DNA of 64,000 bases from Bacteroidetes bacterium B1(2017) (GTDB taxonomy: Bacteria > Bacteroidota > Bacteroidia > UKL13-3), in the NCBI GenBank assembly GCA_002256395.1, contig NKJG01000001.1, forward strand, positions 1 to 64,000. The letters run 5' to 3'. This document shows positions 37,383 to 46,647 of this stretch, piece after piece (position 1 is the stretch's first letter; each line of letters starts with the position of its first letter). The notes below the pieces were generated by a model that did not search any database, was not told the origin of the DNA, and saw only the letters and a list, made by a program, of their open reading frames with translations. Made by a program: the position numbers and the translations under genes.

Positions 37383-38549
37383 TTATTTCAAACACTCTAT
37401 CAAAGCAGCACAAACATATTCCACCATCTCCCTCGTCATCTCTGTATGCATAGGCAATGAAAGCACTGTTTGGCATAATTGCTCACTTACCGCGAAAGTA
37501 TCACCAACTGAATGATATTTTTCAAAAGCCTTTTGCTTATGCAATTCAATAGGATAATAAACCATACTTGGTATGCCCTTTTCTGCAAGTTTTTTCCTTA
37601 CAAGATTTCTGTCAGCACCAACAATTTTCAATGTGTATTGATGAAACACGTGTGTACTTTGTTGATTGCGTTTAGGGATAATTAAATTGGAATTATCTCC
37701 TAACAATTCATCATACCAATTTGCCGCCTGATTTCTTGAGTTCTCATACTCTTTTAAATGTGGCAATTTAGCGTTCAACACTGCAGCTTGTATAGAATCT
37801 AATCTTGAGTTTACTCCTATTTCATCATGCACATATTGCACACTCTGCCCATGGTTACAAATCATTCTAATTTTCTTAGCCAACTCATCATCATTGGTCA
37901 TCAAGGCTCCACCATCGCCATAGCAACCAAGGTTCTTGCTAGGAAAGAAACTCGTAGTTCCAACGGTGCCTATGCAACCAGCACTATGGCATCTGGCATC
38001 TGGCTCCTGGCTGCTGCCATTCTGGATTCTGGAATCTGAATTCTGAACTCTATATTTCGCTCCAATTGCCTGGGCAGTATCTTCAATCACAAATAAATTA
38101 TGTTTGCTAGCAATACGCATCACCTCATCCATATTAGCACATTGTCCAAATAGGTGAACTGGCACTATTGCTTTGGTTCGAACCGAAATTTTTGATTCTA
38201 TTAAATTGGTGTCAATACAAAAAGTTTCTGCATCCACATCTACCATTACTGGAACTAAACCCAATAATGCTATTACTTCTGCAGTTGCTACATAGGTAAA
38301 AACTGGTAAAATAATTTCATCCCCAGGCTTCAAGCCCAAAGCCATCATGGCTATTTGCAGTGCGTCTGTTCCATTTGCACAGGCAATTACATTTCTAACA
38401 CCTAAATAAGAAGCCAAATTATCTTCAAAAACCTTTATTTGCGGCCCCTTTATAAACTGGGTATTGTTTATTACTTCTTGTATGCCCGAATCTACTTCGT
38501 TCTTAATCTTTTCGTATTGACTTTTTAGGTCGACCATTTGTATTTTCAT
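37383..38549 (-). CDS. wbpE: DegT/DnrJ aminotransferase (WbpE-like)
   Basis: 388 residues. A PLP-dependent sugar aminotransferase; in the WbpB-WbpE-WbpD route it converts the 3-keto sugar nucleotide to UDP-2-acetamido-3-amino-uronic acid. Fold-type I signatures are clear: ACANGTDALQIAMMALGLKPGDEIILP, EDTAQAIGAKY, and the PLP lysine in TTSFFPSKNLGCYGDGGA. Between AKY and GTVGTTSFF there is an unusual in-frame insertion (about residues 170-193, DNA 37978-38050) coding RVQNSDSRIQNGSSQEPD and more, which relatives lack. It is the last gene of the operon. Specific substrate is inferred from the neighbouring wbpD and wbpB homologues. Confidence 0.85.
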   Translation of the reverse strand: MKIQMVDLKSQYEKIKNEVDSGIQEVINNTQFIKGPQIKVFEDNLASYLGVRNVIACANGTDALQIAMMALGLKPGDEIILPVFTYVATAEVIALLGLVPVMVDVDAETFCIDTNLIESKISVRTKAIVPVHLFGQCANMDEVMRIASKHNLFVIEDTAQAIGAKYRVQNSDSRIQNGSSQEPDARCHSAGCIGTVGTTSFFPSKNLGCYGDGGALMTNDDELAKKIRMICNHGQSVQYVHDEIGVNSRLDSIQAAVLNAKLPHLKEYENSRNQAANWYDELLGDNSNLIIPKRNQQSTHVFHQYTLKIVGADRNLVRKKLAEKGIPSMVYYPIELHKQKAFEKYHSVGDTFAVSEQLCQTVLSLPMHTEMTREMVEYVCAALIECLK

Positions 38550-38654
38550 AGCTTGTTATATTCTCTACAAATAAACAAAAAAAGAGCTACGAAAATCTAA
38601 AAAGTATTAACTTTTTAAACCCTCATAGCTCTAGCCAATTTTATTTATTTAACC

Positions 38655-39230
38655 TTACTTAATCCTTTTCACCTCATTAGATACTTTCAAATACTCCTGA
38701 CCTGTTTCTGGGCAAATAGCATTACCTGCCTCATCAAAGTTTAACCTATGACCATATTCGCTTACCCAGCCAATTTGTTTGGCAGGGTTACCCACCAATA
38801 ATGCGTAATCGGGAACAGTTTTAGTAACAACAGCGCCTGCACCTATAAAGGCAAATGCACCAATATCATGACCACAAACAATGGTAGCATTGGCACCAAT
38901 ACTAGCACCTTTTTTGACAAGCGTTTTAGCGTATTCACTTTTCCTGTTAACAGCACTTCTGGGATTAATAACATTGGTAAAAACCATTGAAGGTCCCAAG
39001 AAAACGTCGTCCTCACAAACAACACCAGTATAAATACTAACATTATTCTGAATTTTAACATTCTTACCTAAAACAACATCAGGGCTAATTACAACATTTT
39101 GGCCTATATTACATTTATCACCAATTATACAATTTGGCATTACATGGCTAAAGTGCCAAATTTTAACGCCTTCTCCTATAGTGCAACCTTCATCAATGAT
39201 GGCTGTTTCGTGTGCAAAAAAATTAGCCAT
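38655..39230 (-). CDS. wbpD: Left-handed beta-helix N-acetyltransferase (WbpD/WlbB-like)
   Basis: 191 residues of hexapeptide repeats (IGEGVKIWHFSHVMPNCIIGDKCNIGQNVVISPDVVLGKNVKIQNNVSIY) ending in an extended C-terminus with GNPAKQIGWVSEYG, the WbpD/WlbB pattern. It acetylates the 3-amino group of a UDP-2-acetamido-3-amino-uronic acid using acetyl-CoA. It overlaps the dehydrogenase gene upstream by 8 nt; the 105-nt gap to the aminotransferase gene holds an imperfect AGAGCTA/TAGCTCT hairpin. Confidence 0.85.
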   Translation of the reverse strand: MANFFAHETAIIDEGCTIGEGVKIWHFSHVMPNCIIGDKCNIGQNVVISPDVVLGKNVKIQNNVSIYTGVVCEDDVFLGPSMVFTNVINPRSAVNRKSEYAKTLVKKGASIGANATIVCGHDIGAFAFIGAGAVVTKTVPDYALLVGNPAKQIGWVSEYGHRLNFDEAGNAICPETGQEYLKVSNEVKRIK

Positions 39231-40272
39231 TTTTATTCCCTTTCAATTTTGTTAAATCTCTCGATTCATAAATTCTTTCTATTATATCTACTACTTTTAA
39301 TCCTTCAAGGGCATTCGCAGTAATAGTATCCGTCCCCCCAAGAGTATTCACTACATTTTCAATCACATAATGATGATTAGCAGCACTACCCTTAAATGGA
39401 CCATAATCATTAGGTGCGTTTGTGGGTGGTAGCTCAGGCATGGTGTAATTTTCAATATGACAATATTCAACTTCGTTCATATATTGTCCACCAACCTTAT
39501 AACTTCCTTTGGTTCCAACCACTGTTATTGAACTTTCCATATTGGTATCCCAAACAGAGGTACTAAAATTAATACAACCTAGTCCACCATTTACAAATTC
39601 AAAATTAACTACTCCACTATCTTCAAACTCTGTATTATTTGCATGTGTAAAATCTGCAAAAGTGGCTTTAATATTCTTAATATCACCGAAAACCCAATAC
39701 ATAATATCTATAAAATGAGAAAATTGGGTAAACAAGGTTCCGCCGTCAAGTTTTGTAGTTCCCTTCCATCCACCAGCCTTATAATACCTATCATCTCTGT
39801 TCCAGTAGCAATTTACTTGAACCATTAAAACATCGCCTATTATTTTGTTACCTACAACTTCTTTCATCCATTTGCTTGGTGGGCTATAGCGGTTTTGTTT
39901 AACAACAAATACTTGCTTACTTACTTGAAGTGATTTGAAAATTACAGCTTCACATTCTGCTTTGGTGAGCCCCATTGGCTTTTCAATTACAACATGATAA
40001 CCAGCCTCGAGACATTTAATGGCATAAGGACAATGAAATCCATTTGGGGTGGCTAAATTAACTACATCAGCAACTACTTTGGCTTCAATAAACTCTTCAA
40101 TTGAATTAAAAAACAATGCACCTTTCGGAAACAGTTCATGCTCCTTTGATATGACATTTACATCCACTACAGCCACAACCTCACTACCAGGATATTCACT
40201 AGCTATGGTTGCGTGTCGCCTACCAATATGGCCATATCCTACTACTACAAATTTTACTTTTTGCGTATTCAT
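39223..40272 (-). CDS. wbpB: Gfo/Idh/MocA sugar-nucleotide dehydrogenase (WbpB/WlbA-like)
   Basis: 349 residues. Rossmann domain with VVGYGHIGRRHATIA, the family EKP motif (IEKPMGLT, catalytic Lys), VKQNRYSPP, and the WlbA-type stretch WNRDDRYYKAGGWKGTTKLDGGTLFTQFSHFID. It oxidises C3 of UDP-N-acetyl-glucosaminuronic acid. With the next two genes it supplies UDP-2,3-diacetamido-uronic acid; the 6-dehydrogenase WbpA is not in the window. Its start codon directly follows the sugar transferase stop. Confidence 0.85.
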   Translation of the reverse strand: MNTQKVKFVVVGYGHIGRRHATIASEYPGSEVVAVVDVNVISKEHELFPKGALFFNSIEEFIEAKVVADVVNLATPNGFHCPYAIKCLEAGYHVVIEKPMGLTKAECEAVIFKSLQVSKQVFVVKQNRYSPPSKWMKEVVGNKIIGDVLMVQVNCYWNRDDRYYKAGGWKGTTKLDGGTLFTQFSHFIDIMYWVFGDIKNIKATFADFTHANNTEFEDSGVVNFEFVNGGLGCINFSTSVWDTNMESSITVVGTKGSYKVGGQYMNEVEYCHIENYTMPELPPTNAPNDYGPFKGSAANHHYVIENVVNTLGGTDTITANALEGLKVVDIIERIYESRDLTKLKGNKNG

Positions 40273-40839
40273 TTAATTTACTTTTATTCTATCTCCAAAT
40301 CCACTACCTGTTATGGTACTTAAAATCATGGCAAAATATAGCGTTATGCTCATCTTTTCAATCATTATAGCATCTGTTTTGGCAAGCAATTCTGGAGTTG
40401 ACATATCTATTTCTTTTATTTGGGCCAAACCTGTAATTCCCGGCCTTACAGAATAAACATTTAATTTATCTCTTTGAGAAATTAGTTCCAATTGATTAAA
40501 TAAATTAGGTCTTGGCCCCACTAAACTCATAGAGCCCAACAGCACATTAAACAATTGAGGCAATTCATCCAATTTAGATTTACGTAAAAAAGCCCCCATC
40601 TTGGTAATTGACGATTTATCCATTAAGTGTGTGGCTACTGATTTTGAGGATTTTTCCATAGTCCGGAATTTAATCAAAATAAATGGCTTTTTATTTCTAC
40701 CAATGCGTTCTTGAAAAAAAATAGGAGATCCAGTTTCAAATAAACCAACTATGTATAGGAAAACAATAATTGGGGAAAATACCAAGAGACCAAAAAGTGA
40801 AAAAAGTATATCAAAAAATCTAATCATATTAATTTTCAA
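40273..40839 (-). CDS. Priming sugar-1-phosphate transferase (PglC/WcaJ C-terminal type)
   Basis: 188 residues: one N-terminal hydrophobic segment (about 9-32) then the catalytic region with the bacterial sugar transferase signatures FQERIGRNKKPFILIKFRTM, LRKSKLDELPQLFNVLLGSMSLVGPRP and RPGITGLAQI. It moves a sugar phosphate from a UDP-sugar to undecaprenyl phosphate at the inner membrane, starting repeat-unit assembly. The small size fits the monotopic PglC-like group. Its start overlaps the epimerase-like gene by 11 nt, a pairing typical of QuiNAc- or FucNAc-type initiation. Confidence 0.85.
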   Translation of the reverse strand: MKINMIRFFDILFSLFGLLVFSPIIVFLYIVGLFETGSPIFFQERIGRNKKPFILIKFRTMEKSSKSVATHLMDKSSITKMGAFLRKSKLDELPQLFNVLLGSMSLVGPRPNLFNQLELISQRDKLNVYSVRPGITGLAQIKEIDMSTPELLAKTDAIMIEKMSITLYFAMILSTITGSGFGDRIKVN

Positions 40840-41719
40840 AATTAGCTATTACTGACCTAGGATTCCAATTTAATTCTGCCCTTGCTTTTTGGTCGGAAAA
40901 GGTTAAAGAAAAAGTGATTTTACGTAGTTTATTTGTATTCAAAGGGTAAAATGGCAAAATATCCCCCGGTATTGCAATCAATTTAGCTAACCAAAGGGGA
41001 ATTGTCCAGACCGATTTTCTATACTTTTTGGCCAGGTAGTGTTCTATTTCATTAAAAGTTGGGTGGATTCCATCGGTCAAATTAAATACACCAGTTTTGC
41101 CGTAAAGTGTTGATACCAAATTGGCAACATCAGACGCCAAAACAACACTTTTTCTAGCATTTCCTTTACCAATCCGCAGATAATACCCAAATTTTATTGC
41201 CTTAATCATCTTCCCCAAGTTCCCTGGAGGATTAGGTCCTGCAATTAGTGGTAATCTAAGAATTACTAAATTAACACCCAGTTGGGTTGCCCAATTTATT
41301 AAAAACTCCTCTGCCTTAATTTTTGAAAGCGAATACGGAGAGTTTCCTAAAAGTGGAGCATGTTCCGAAATATCCATACCCTCGTCCTTTCCGTATACTG
41401 CAATGGTACTAATAAATATGAAAGTATTAGGAAGCTTTTCACCCATTTCCAATGCATGACACAAATTAACAGTCCCTGTAAAATTGACACTATAAAACTG
41501 TTGAATTTCAGATTTGGTTTTGGGAATTCGATGAGCCAGACCCGCTGAATGAACTATCATGTCAAAGGGGAAATTCAATTTTGGTTCTTCAAAAGCCAAA
41601 TCACATTTAATTTCTGAATTATGGTCTCTACCTAATTTCAATACCTCACCTTTTTGAGAGAGGCTTGTATATAAATACTTTCCTAAAAAGCCAGAACCTC
41701 CTGTTAACAATGTCTTCAT
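40829..41719 (-). CDS. NAD-dependent epimerase/4-ketoreductase
   Basis: 296 residues of the extended short-chain dehydrogenase family. N-terminal TGGSGFLGKYLY binds NAD(P); FISTIAVYG and YSLSKIKAEEFL supply the Ser/Tyr/Lys catalytic triad. Sits next to a priming transferase, as WbpV-type ketoreductases do in loci starting with QuiNAc or FucNAc; by that analogy it may reduce a UDP-4-keto-6-deoxy sugar. Overlaps both neighbours (4 and 11 nt). The substrate is inference. Confidence 0.75.
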   Translation of the reverse strand: MKTLLTGGSGFLGKYLYTSLSQKGEVLKLGRDHNSEIKCDLAFEEPKLNFPFDMIVHSAGLAHRIPKTKSEIQQFYSVNFTGTVNLCHALEMGEKLPNTFIFISTIAVYGKDEGMDISEHAPLLGNSPYSLSKIKAEEFLINWATQLGVNLVILRLPLIAGPNPPGNLGKMIKAIKFGYYLRIGKGNARKSVVLASDVANLVSTLYGKTGVFNLTDGIHPTFNEIEHYLAKKYRKSVWTIPLWLAKLIAIPGDILPFYPLNTNKLRKITFSLTFSDQKARAELNWNPRSVIANFEN

Positions 41720-42933
41720 TTCTCGAATATTCGAATGTAATTTTCAGCTAACTTTTCATAGGTATGATTTGCTAAAAAACTATTTCTACCAGCCAATCCC
41801 ATTTCATACAATTTATCTTTAGATGTATTTGCTGCTAGTTCAATTGCAATTGCAATTGAACTAGCATTTTCAGGTTCTGCCGTAAAAGCACAACCTGAAA
41901 GAACTGCGGGATCCTTTTTAGCATTACCAGCAACCATAATAGGTTTTGCGTGTGACATATAATCAAAGTATTTATTGGGGCTAACCCCTAATTGATAAAG
42001 TTCGGAATTTTGCCAACAAAATAAACCAATACTTATTCTTTCAATAAAAAATGAAATTTGATTTTTAGGCATTCTATCTAAAAACAGAACATTAGACAGT
42101 CCCTCTGCCTGTTTTACAATTTCTTCCTTAAGGTATCCGTCACCCACTAAAACAAAAACAATATCTGACCTATCCTTCAAAATTCTTGCAGCATCAATTA
42201 AATGGTTTAATGAATTGGCAAAACCAAAGGTTCCAGCGTAACCAGCAATAAATTTATCCGTTGGAATTCGAGAAAGTTGTTGTTCTGTTTCGGGTAAAAT
42301 TGAAGACTTAATAATTGAATTTTCATAACCATTTGGTATATGAACTACTTTTGTTGAGTCTCCTAATATTTTTGCAATATAATCAAATGGATTAGAGGGC
42401 ACGGAAACAATTGTGGTAGCGTTTTTTAATCCCAACTTTTGAATCCATGACATAAATAAAATGAAAGGATTATTTTTTCCTGCTTTACCCAAAAGAACAG
42501 GTGTTAATGGCCAAAAATCACGAATTTCGAAAATGAATTTTTTTACTTTCCATTTCCTTTTAAAATAAAGTGCAGGAAGAATTGGAAATAATGGCATTGA
42601 AGAAACCATAATAATATCTGGTCTATCCGAATTTTTTATTCGAATAAAAAAAAGGCGAACCATAAAAACTAGCATACTAAAAAATCTTTGAACAGATTCT
42701 GCCTTATAATTTGGGGTTTTTACCCAAACAAAATTTACTCCACTTTCCTCACTACTTTCAAAAGGTAATTTTCCACCTCTATTATTCTTGAACATATGGG
42801 TGTATGAACCCGTGAAAATTGTCACTGAATACCCTTTTCTAACAAGATATTTTCCAATAAACAAATGCCTTTCACCCCAGCCAGAAATTGAATCACCTGC
42901 AAACTGGTTAAAAATCCAAATTTTCTTACCCAT
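41716..42933 (-). CDS. Glycosyltransferase family 4 (WbuB-like)
   Basis: 405 residues, GT-B fold. The N-terminus (IWIFNQFAGDSISGWGERHLFIGKYLVRKGYSVTIF) and C-terminal donor-binding part (YAGTFGFANSLNHLIDAA, FVLVGDG, LGVSPNKYFDYMSHAKPIMV) match the WbuB group of GT4, which often transfers acetamido-fucose residues in O-antigen units. It probably adds the second sugar to the lipid-linked primer. Overlaps AsnB by 8 nt. Confidence 0.8.
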   Translation of the reverse strand: MGKKIWIFNQFAGDSISGWGERHLFIGKYLVRKGYSVTIFTGSYTHMFKNNRGGKLPFESSEESGVNFVWVKTPNYKAESVQRFFSMLVFMVRLFFIRIKNSDRPDIIMVSSMPLFPILPALYFKRKWKVKKFIFEIRDFWPLTPVLLGKAGKNNPFILFMSWIQKLGLKNATTIVSVPSNPFDYIAKILGDSTKVVHIPNGYENSIIKSSILPETEQQLSRIPTDKFIAGYAGTFGFANSLNHLIDAARILKDRSDIVFVLVGDGYLKEEIVKQAEGLSNVLFLDRMPKNQISFFIERISIGLFCWQNSELYQLGVSPNKYFDYMSHAKPIMVAGNAKKDPAVLSGCAFTAEPENASSIAIAIELAANTSKDKLYEMGLAGRNSFLANHTYEKLAENYIRIFEK

Positions 42934-44821
42934 TAATTTTAGAATCTAAAAAATCTTTATCAACGAAATTTAAGTGATACCATCTATCAAAAATTAAATA
43001 TTTACTAAAGTTAAAGCTATCTAATTTGCTATTTGGATACAAAAGAAAATCCTCGTAAATAGCCTGATTGTTTAGGTAAGGATTATTCATTTGCAAAAAA
43101 TAAGACTTAAAATATTGGTTTATTTCAGGCTCACTCATCCATTCGCTTTGTGGGGTGGCAAAACCAAGCTTATTAATCCTTAGTCTAATTTTTTCAGGCA
43201 ATATTCCTTTGGTTGCTTCCCTTAATATGTATTTAGTATAACCCTTTGAAATTATATGTTCCGTTGGTTGTGAAATAATAAAATTAGCTAATTTATAATC
43301 AAGAAAAGGCACCCTAGACTCAATTGAAAATGCCATTGAATTCCTATCTTCATACCTCAACAATGGTGGAATACTGAATTTCTCAATATCGTCAATAAAC
43401 TTATCTTTAAGGGTCTTAGCTGATTTCAGACCAATTTTGGCGGATTTATTTAGCTCCTTACCCTTTCTACTTAAGACATCCACACTTGTTTTCCACCCCA
43501 GATATCTTCCCCATCCTTCGGAGTTAAAAAAATCAAATTCGGTATTTTTCAAAAGGTAATAAATACCAGAAAAGAACTTACCAAAGTTCCCTTTTTGAAG
43601 ACACTCTTTCAAATAAAAAGCATAATACTTTCTATAGCCCCCCAAAAATTCATCTCCACCTTGCCCATCTAATAATACAACTACACCATTTTCCTTTGCC
43701 AATTTCATAACATTCCATTGAGCAAGAATACTAAAGGTAGGAAATGGCTCATCTTGATGCCAAATCAAATTATCCAATTCATTAATAATCTGATTTGAAC
43801 TTGTACTACAAAAATAAGGTTTGATAGTTTTGTACTTTTCAAAAACCATATCCATAAATTCTTTTTCATCAAATTTTGGATTCTTTTCAAAAACAGAGGA
43901 AAAGGTAATGATACTTTTATCTTGGGATTCTGAGGCCAAACTTACGATTGTAGATGAATCCAATCCTCCACTTAAACATGCTCCCACTGGTACATCACTT
44001 CTAAACCTTAAATTAATTGAATCGTTTAATAATGAAAGGTACTTTTTCTGTGCTACCTCAAATTTACTAATTGCCAATGCAGGATTTTCTTGCAATTTCC
44101 AATACTTCTTAATTTCATAGGAAATTATTTCATTTTCATTAAAATTAATAAATAGGTTGTGACCAGGAAGTAATTGAAGTATCCCTTTAAATAATGTTTC
44201 TTCTGTATGATTAATTACACTCCTTTCCAAGAAATCACCTATAATATTTTCATTAATTTCCCTTTTAACTCCTGCTCCCCAAAATTGTTTAATCTCAGAA
44301 GCGAAAATCAAATTCGAATTTGATTTATTATAATAAAATGGCTTTACCCCAAAACGATCTCTTGAACAAAAAATAATATTCTCCTTAAAGTCCAAAATAG
44401 CAAACCCCCACATCCCATTAAACTTGTTGACACAATCTGCACCAAATGCTCTATATGCCTCGATGATTACCTCAGTGTCTGAATGAGTATAAAAAACATG
44501 ACCTAGCTGTTCAAGTTCCTTTCTAAGCTCAATATAATTATAAATTTCACCATTAAAAATAATGGCAAATCTATTATCTGATGAAAACAAAGGCTGATTT
44601 GAAGTCTCCACTAAATCAATAATTGCAAGTCGTCTAAATCCAAATGCAATTTTAAAATTATTATCTGTATTCCATTCAACATCGGGAGTCTTACCAGTTT
44701 GACTGCTTTTAGGGTTATACCATAAAAAACCTTCTGCATCTGGCCCTCTATGTTCTATAATGCTAGTGCATTTTTTTAAGTGAATAGAGTCAGTTCCTAT
44801 AAATCCAAAAATTCCACACAT
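42926..44821 (-). CDS. asnB: Asparagine synthetase-type amidotransferase (first copy)
   Basis: 631 residues. N-terminal glutaminase domain with nucleophile Cys2 (MCGIFGFIG), HRGPDAEG and NGEIYNY; the C-terminal ATP-pyrophosphatase domain has SGGLDSSTI (around residue 280) and DGQGGDEFLGGYRKYY. It transfers glutamine-derived ammonia to a carboxylate. In polysaccharide loci, AsnB homologues such as WbpS/WbmI are thought to amidate uronic acid residues; with wbpB, wbpE and wbpD nearby that is the likely role here rather than asparagine synthesis. Confidence 0.85.
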   Translation of the reverse strand: MCGIFGFIGTDSIHLKKCTSIIEHRGPDAEGFLWYNPKSSQTGKTPDVEWNTDNNFKIAFGFRRLAIIDLVETSNQPLFSSDNRFAIIFNGEIYNYIELRKELEQLGHVFYTHSDTEVIIEAYRAFGADCVNKFNGMWGFAILDFKENIIFCSRDRFGVKPFYYNKSNSNLIFASEIKQFWGAGVKREINENIIGDFLERSVINHTEETLFKGILQLLPGHNLFINFNENEIISYEIKKYWKLQENPALAISKFEVAQKKYLSLLNDSINLRFRSDVPVGACLSGGLDSSTIVSLASESQDKSIITFSSVFEKNPKFDEKEFMDMVFEKYKTIKPYFCSTSSNQIINELDNLIWHQDEPFPTFSILAQWNVMKLAKENGVVVLLDGQGGDEFLGGYRKYYAFYLKECLQKGNFGKFFSGIYYLLKNTEFDFFNSEGWGRYLGWKTSVDVLSRKGKELNKSAKIGLKSAKTLKDKFIDDIEKFSIPPLLRYEDRNSMAFSIESRVPFLDYKLANFIISQPTEHIISKGYTKYILREATKGILPEKIRLRINKLGFATPQSEWMSEPEINQYFKSYFLQMNNPYLNNQAIYEDFLLYPNSKLDSFNFSKYLIFDRWYHLNFVDKDFLDSKING

Positions 44822-44824
44822 AAT

Positions 44825-45805
44825 TTATTTAATAAGCGATTGGTAAGTTTCAATAAGATTTTTTACCAAAATATTTTCATCCAGAGATTTGGAAAATTCA
44901 ATACTTGAATAATTAGAATAATCATGATCCAAAGCCAATTTTAAAGCATTTGACAAATCTATTGCATTGTATCCCTCTACCACATGGCAACCTTCAATTT
45001 TCCCAATTCGTTCACTAACATCGGCAACATTAACCGAAATTATAGGTAAATTACAGGCTATTGCCTCTTTTACTACATTTGGCGAACCTTCATGTATGCT
45101 TGTAAAAATTAAGAAATCAGAAGCAATCATTTGTTCAAGTATTTCGTGGTGTTTGAATCCATATACCACTCGTAATTCAACCATTTCTTTATATTCAGGA
45201 GGTAAAAGCTCTATGCATTTTTCAACCAAATCAAACCGCTTTCTTGTTTTGGATTTGTCATTGGGAAAAATCACCACTTTTTTATTCAAAGGGAAATTCC
45301 ACTTCTTTCTAGCCTCTGATTTGGTTAGGGTTGGTATTTTTGTAAAATCTATACCTGAAGGAATAACTTTTACAGGAGCTTTGTTACCCCATAATTTAGG
45401 AATCATGTGGGATGAAACCACAATATTATAATCAGAAATTGAACTTACAACTCTGCCAATAAATTGCAATACATAACTATTAAGTCCATGTTTGCCTTTA
45501 TTATTAATAATACCTTCCAAATCATCTCCTCTGTATGTAACTACTAAGGGTAAACTAGAAGGTATGGCAGATAGAGCACTTTGACCCCATTGTGCGTGAA
45601 TTATATTATAATTACCATTCTTAAGTATTTTATGAACCTTTTTCCAATTCTTAATATACCTAAATAAATTTCCCGCTCCTCTAACATGAACAATATCAAC
45701 ATTAATATTATTTTCTATTAATTTATTGAATTGTCTAACAACAAAAGGTGCACTATATGGGCTTTCTTCTGATGGCCATTCAGAAGTAATCATTAAAACT
45801 CTCAT
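44825..45805 (-). CDS. Glycosyltransferase family 4
   Basis: 326 residues, somewhat short. The C-terminal donor domain has VIFPNDKSKTRKRFDLVEKCIELLP and the GT4 EX7E-type stretch FTSIHEGSPNVVKEAIACNLPIISVNVADVSERIG. The N-terminal half has IIHAQWGQSALSAIPSSLPLVVTYRGDDLEG. It builds the repeat unit; donor and acceptor are unknown. Confidence 0.8.
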   Translation of the reverse strand: MRVLMITSEWPSEESPYSAPFVVRQFNKLIENNINVDIVHVRGAGNLFRYIKNWKKVHKILKNGNYNIIHAQWGQSALSAIPSSLPLVVTYRGDDLEGIINNKGKHGLNSYVLQFIGRVVSSISDYNIVVSSHMIPKLWGNKAPVKVIPSGIDFTKIPTLTKSEARKKWNFPLNKKVVIFPNDKSKTRKRFDLVEKCIELLPPEYKEMVELRVVYGFKHHEILEQMIASDFLIFTSIHEGSPNVVKEAIACNLPIISVNVADVSERIGKIEGCHVVEGYNAIDLSNALKLALDHDYSNYSSIEFSKSLDENILVKNLIETYQSLIK

Positions 45806-45816
45806 TTATAAAATAA

Positions 45817-46647
45817 TTACTTTGGATTAATTTTTAGTTTAAATGAAACGTGCAAACACCTATAAAGGTCACCATTAAACTTTTTGGCATTTCGTAAATC
45901 ATATTGATGTAATTTCATTACCAATTTATCTTTTAACTTTCTAGATGGAATCCAAAGAAATAGGAATGACCATTTAGAAAAGCCCAAATAACCTTGAATT
46001 TCTTCTGCAGTAAAATGTTTAAGTATAATTTTATACGTTTGACGGCTAAATGGCCACTCCCAAGCAGAATCACTTTGAAAAGGCCTATAAATTCTCCGTA
46101 TTAAATACATAGGAAGATAGGTTTCAGCAGGATCATAAGTAATAATACATCCATCATCCTTTAAAAATGATTTTAAACGCAATAAAAACTCTTCAAAATA
46201 CTTGAAATGATGCATTGCACTAAAAATGTAAATTACATCAAATTTTTCTTCTTTAAAATTATCTGAAAGAAAATCACAGGTATAAACCTTTACATTCGGG
46301 TTTAGTAAATTCTGTTTTTCAAGTCGATTTTTGTACATTTGAATACCTTTGTCACTTAAATCAATTGCTACATATTCTTTTGAATTTCCTGCCAAATAAA
46401 ATGACAATAAATTTCCTGCAAAACAACCCAAATCTAACACTCGTTTTTCGGATAAATCCCCTAACCAATTTTTATGTAATTCAATTACATCTTTGTTAAT
46501 ATTATATTCCTTTCGAAATTTACCCATCACCTTTTCTCGCATAAACCACCATATGTTTGTTGCTAGGTTCTTTGATTCCTTTTTGTTATTGTAGTAGTTT
46601 GCCTGTGCTTGATTCAGGGCTTCCATTTCTTTTATTTCAGTACTCAT
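45817..46647 (-). CDS. Class I SAM-dependent methyltransferase
   Basis: 276 residues. SAM-binding glycine motif VLDLGCFAGNLLSFYLAG (about 70-87), then an acidic strand VAIDLSDKGIQM and FDVIYIFSAMHHFKYFEEFLLRLKSFLKDDGCII, the usual UbiE/type-11 methyltransferase order. It may methylate a sugar of the polysaccharide. Overlaps the upstream glycosyltransferase by 11 nt. Confidence 0.75.
   Translation of the reverse strand: MSTEIKEMEALNQAQANYYNNKKESKNLATNIWWFMREKVMGKFRKEYNINKDVIELHKNWLGDLSEKRVLDLGCFAGNLLSFYLAGNSKEYVAIDLSDKGIQMYKNRLEKQNLLNPNVKVYTCDFLSDNFKEEKFDVIYIFSAMHHFKYFEEFLLRLKSFLKDDGCIITYDPAETYLPMYLIRRIYRPFQSDSAWEWPFSRQTYKIILKHFTAEEIQGYLGFSKWSFLFLWIPSRKLKDKLVMKLHQYDLRNAKKFNGDLYRCLHVSFKLKINPK

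Noticed and set aside
38555..38650. Possible terminator between the acetyltransferase and aminotransferase genes
   Set aside because: AGAGCTA/TAGCTCT arms are short, far apart and without a T run in the minus direction; both genes probably remain in one operon.
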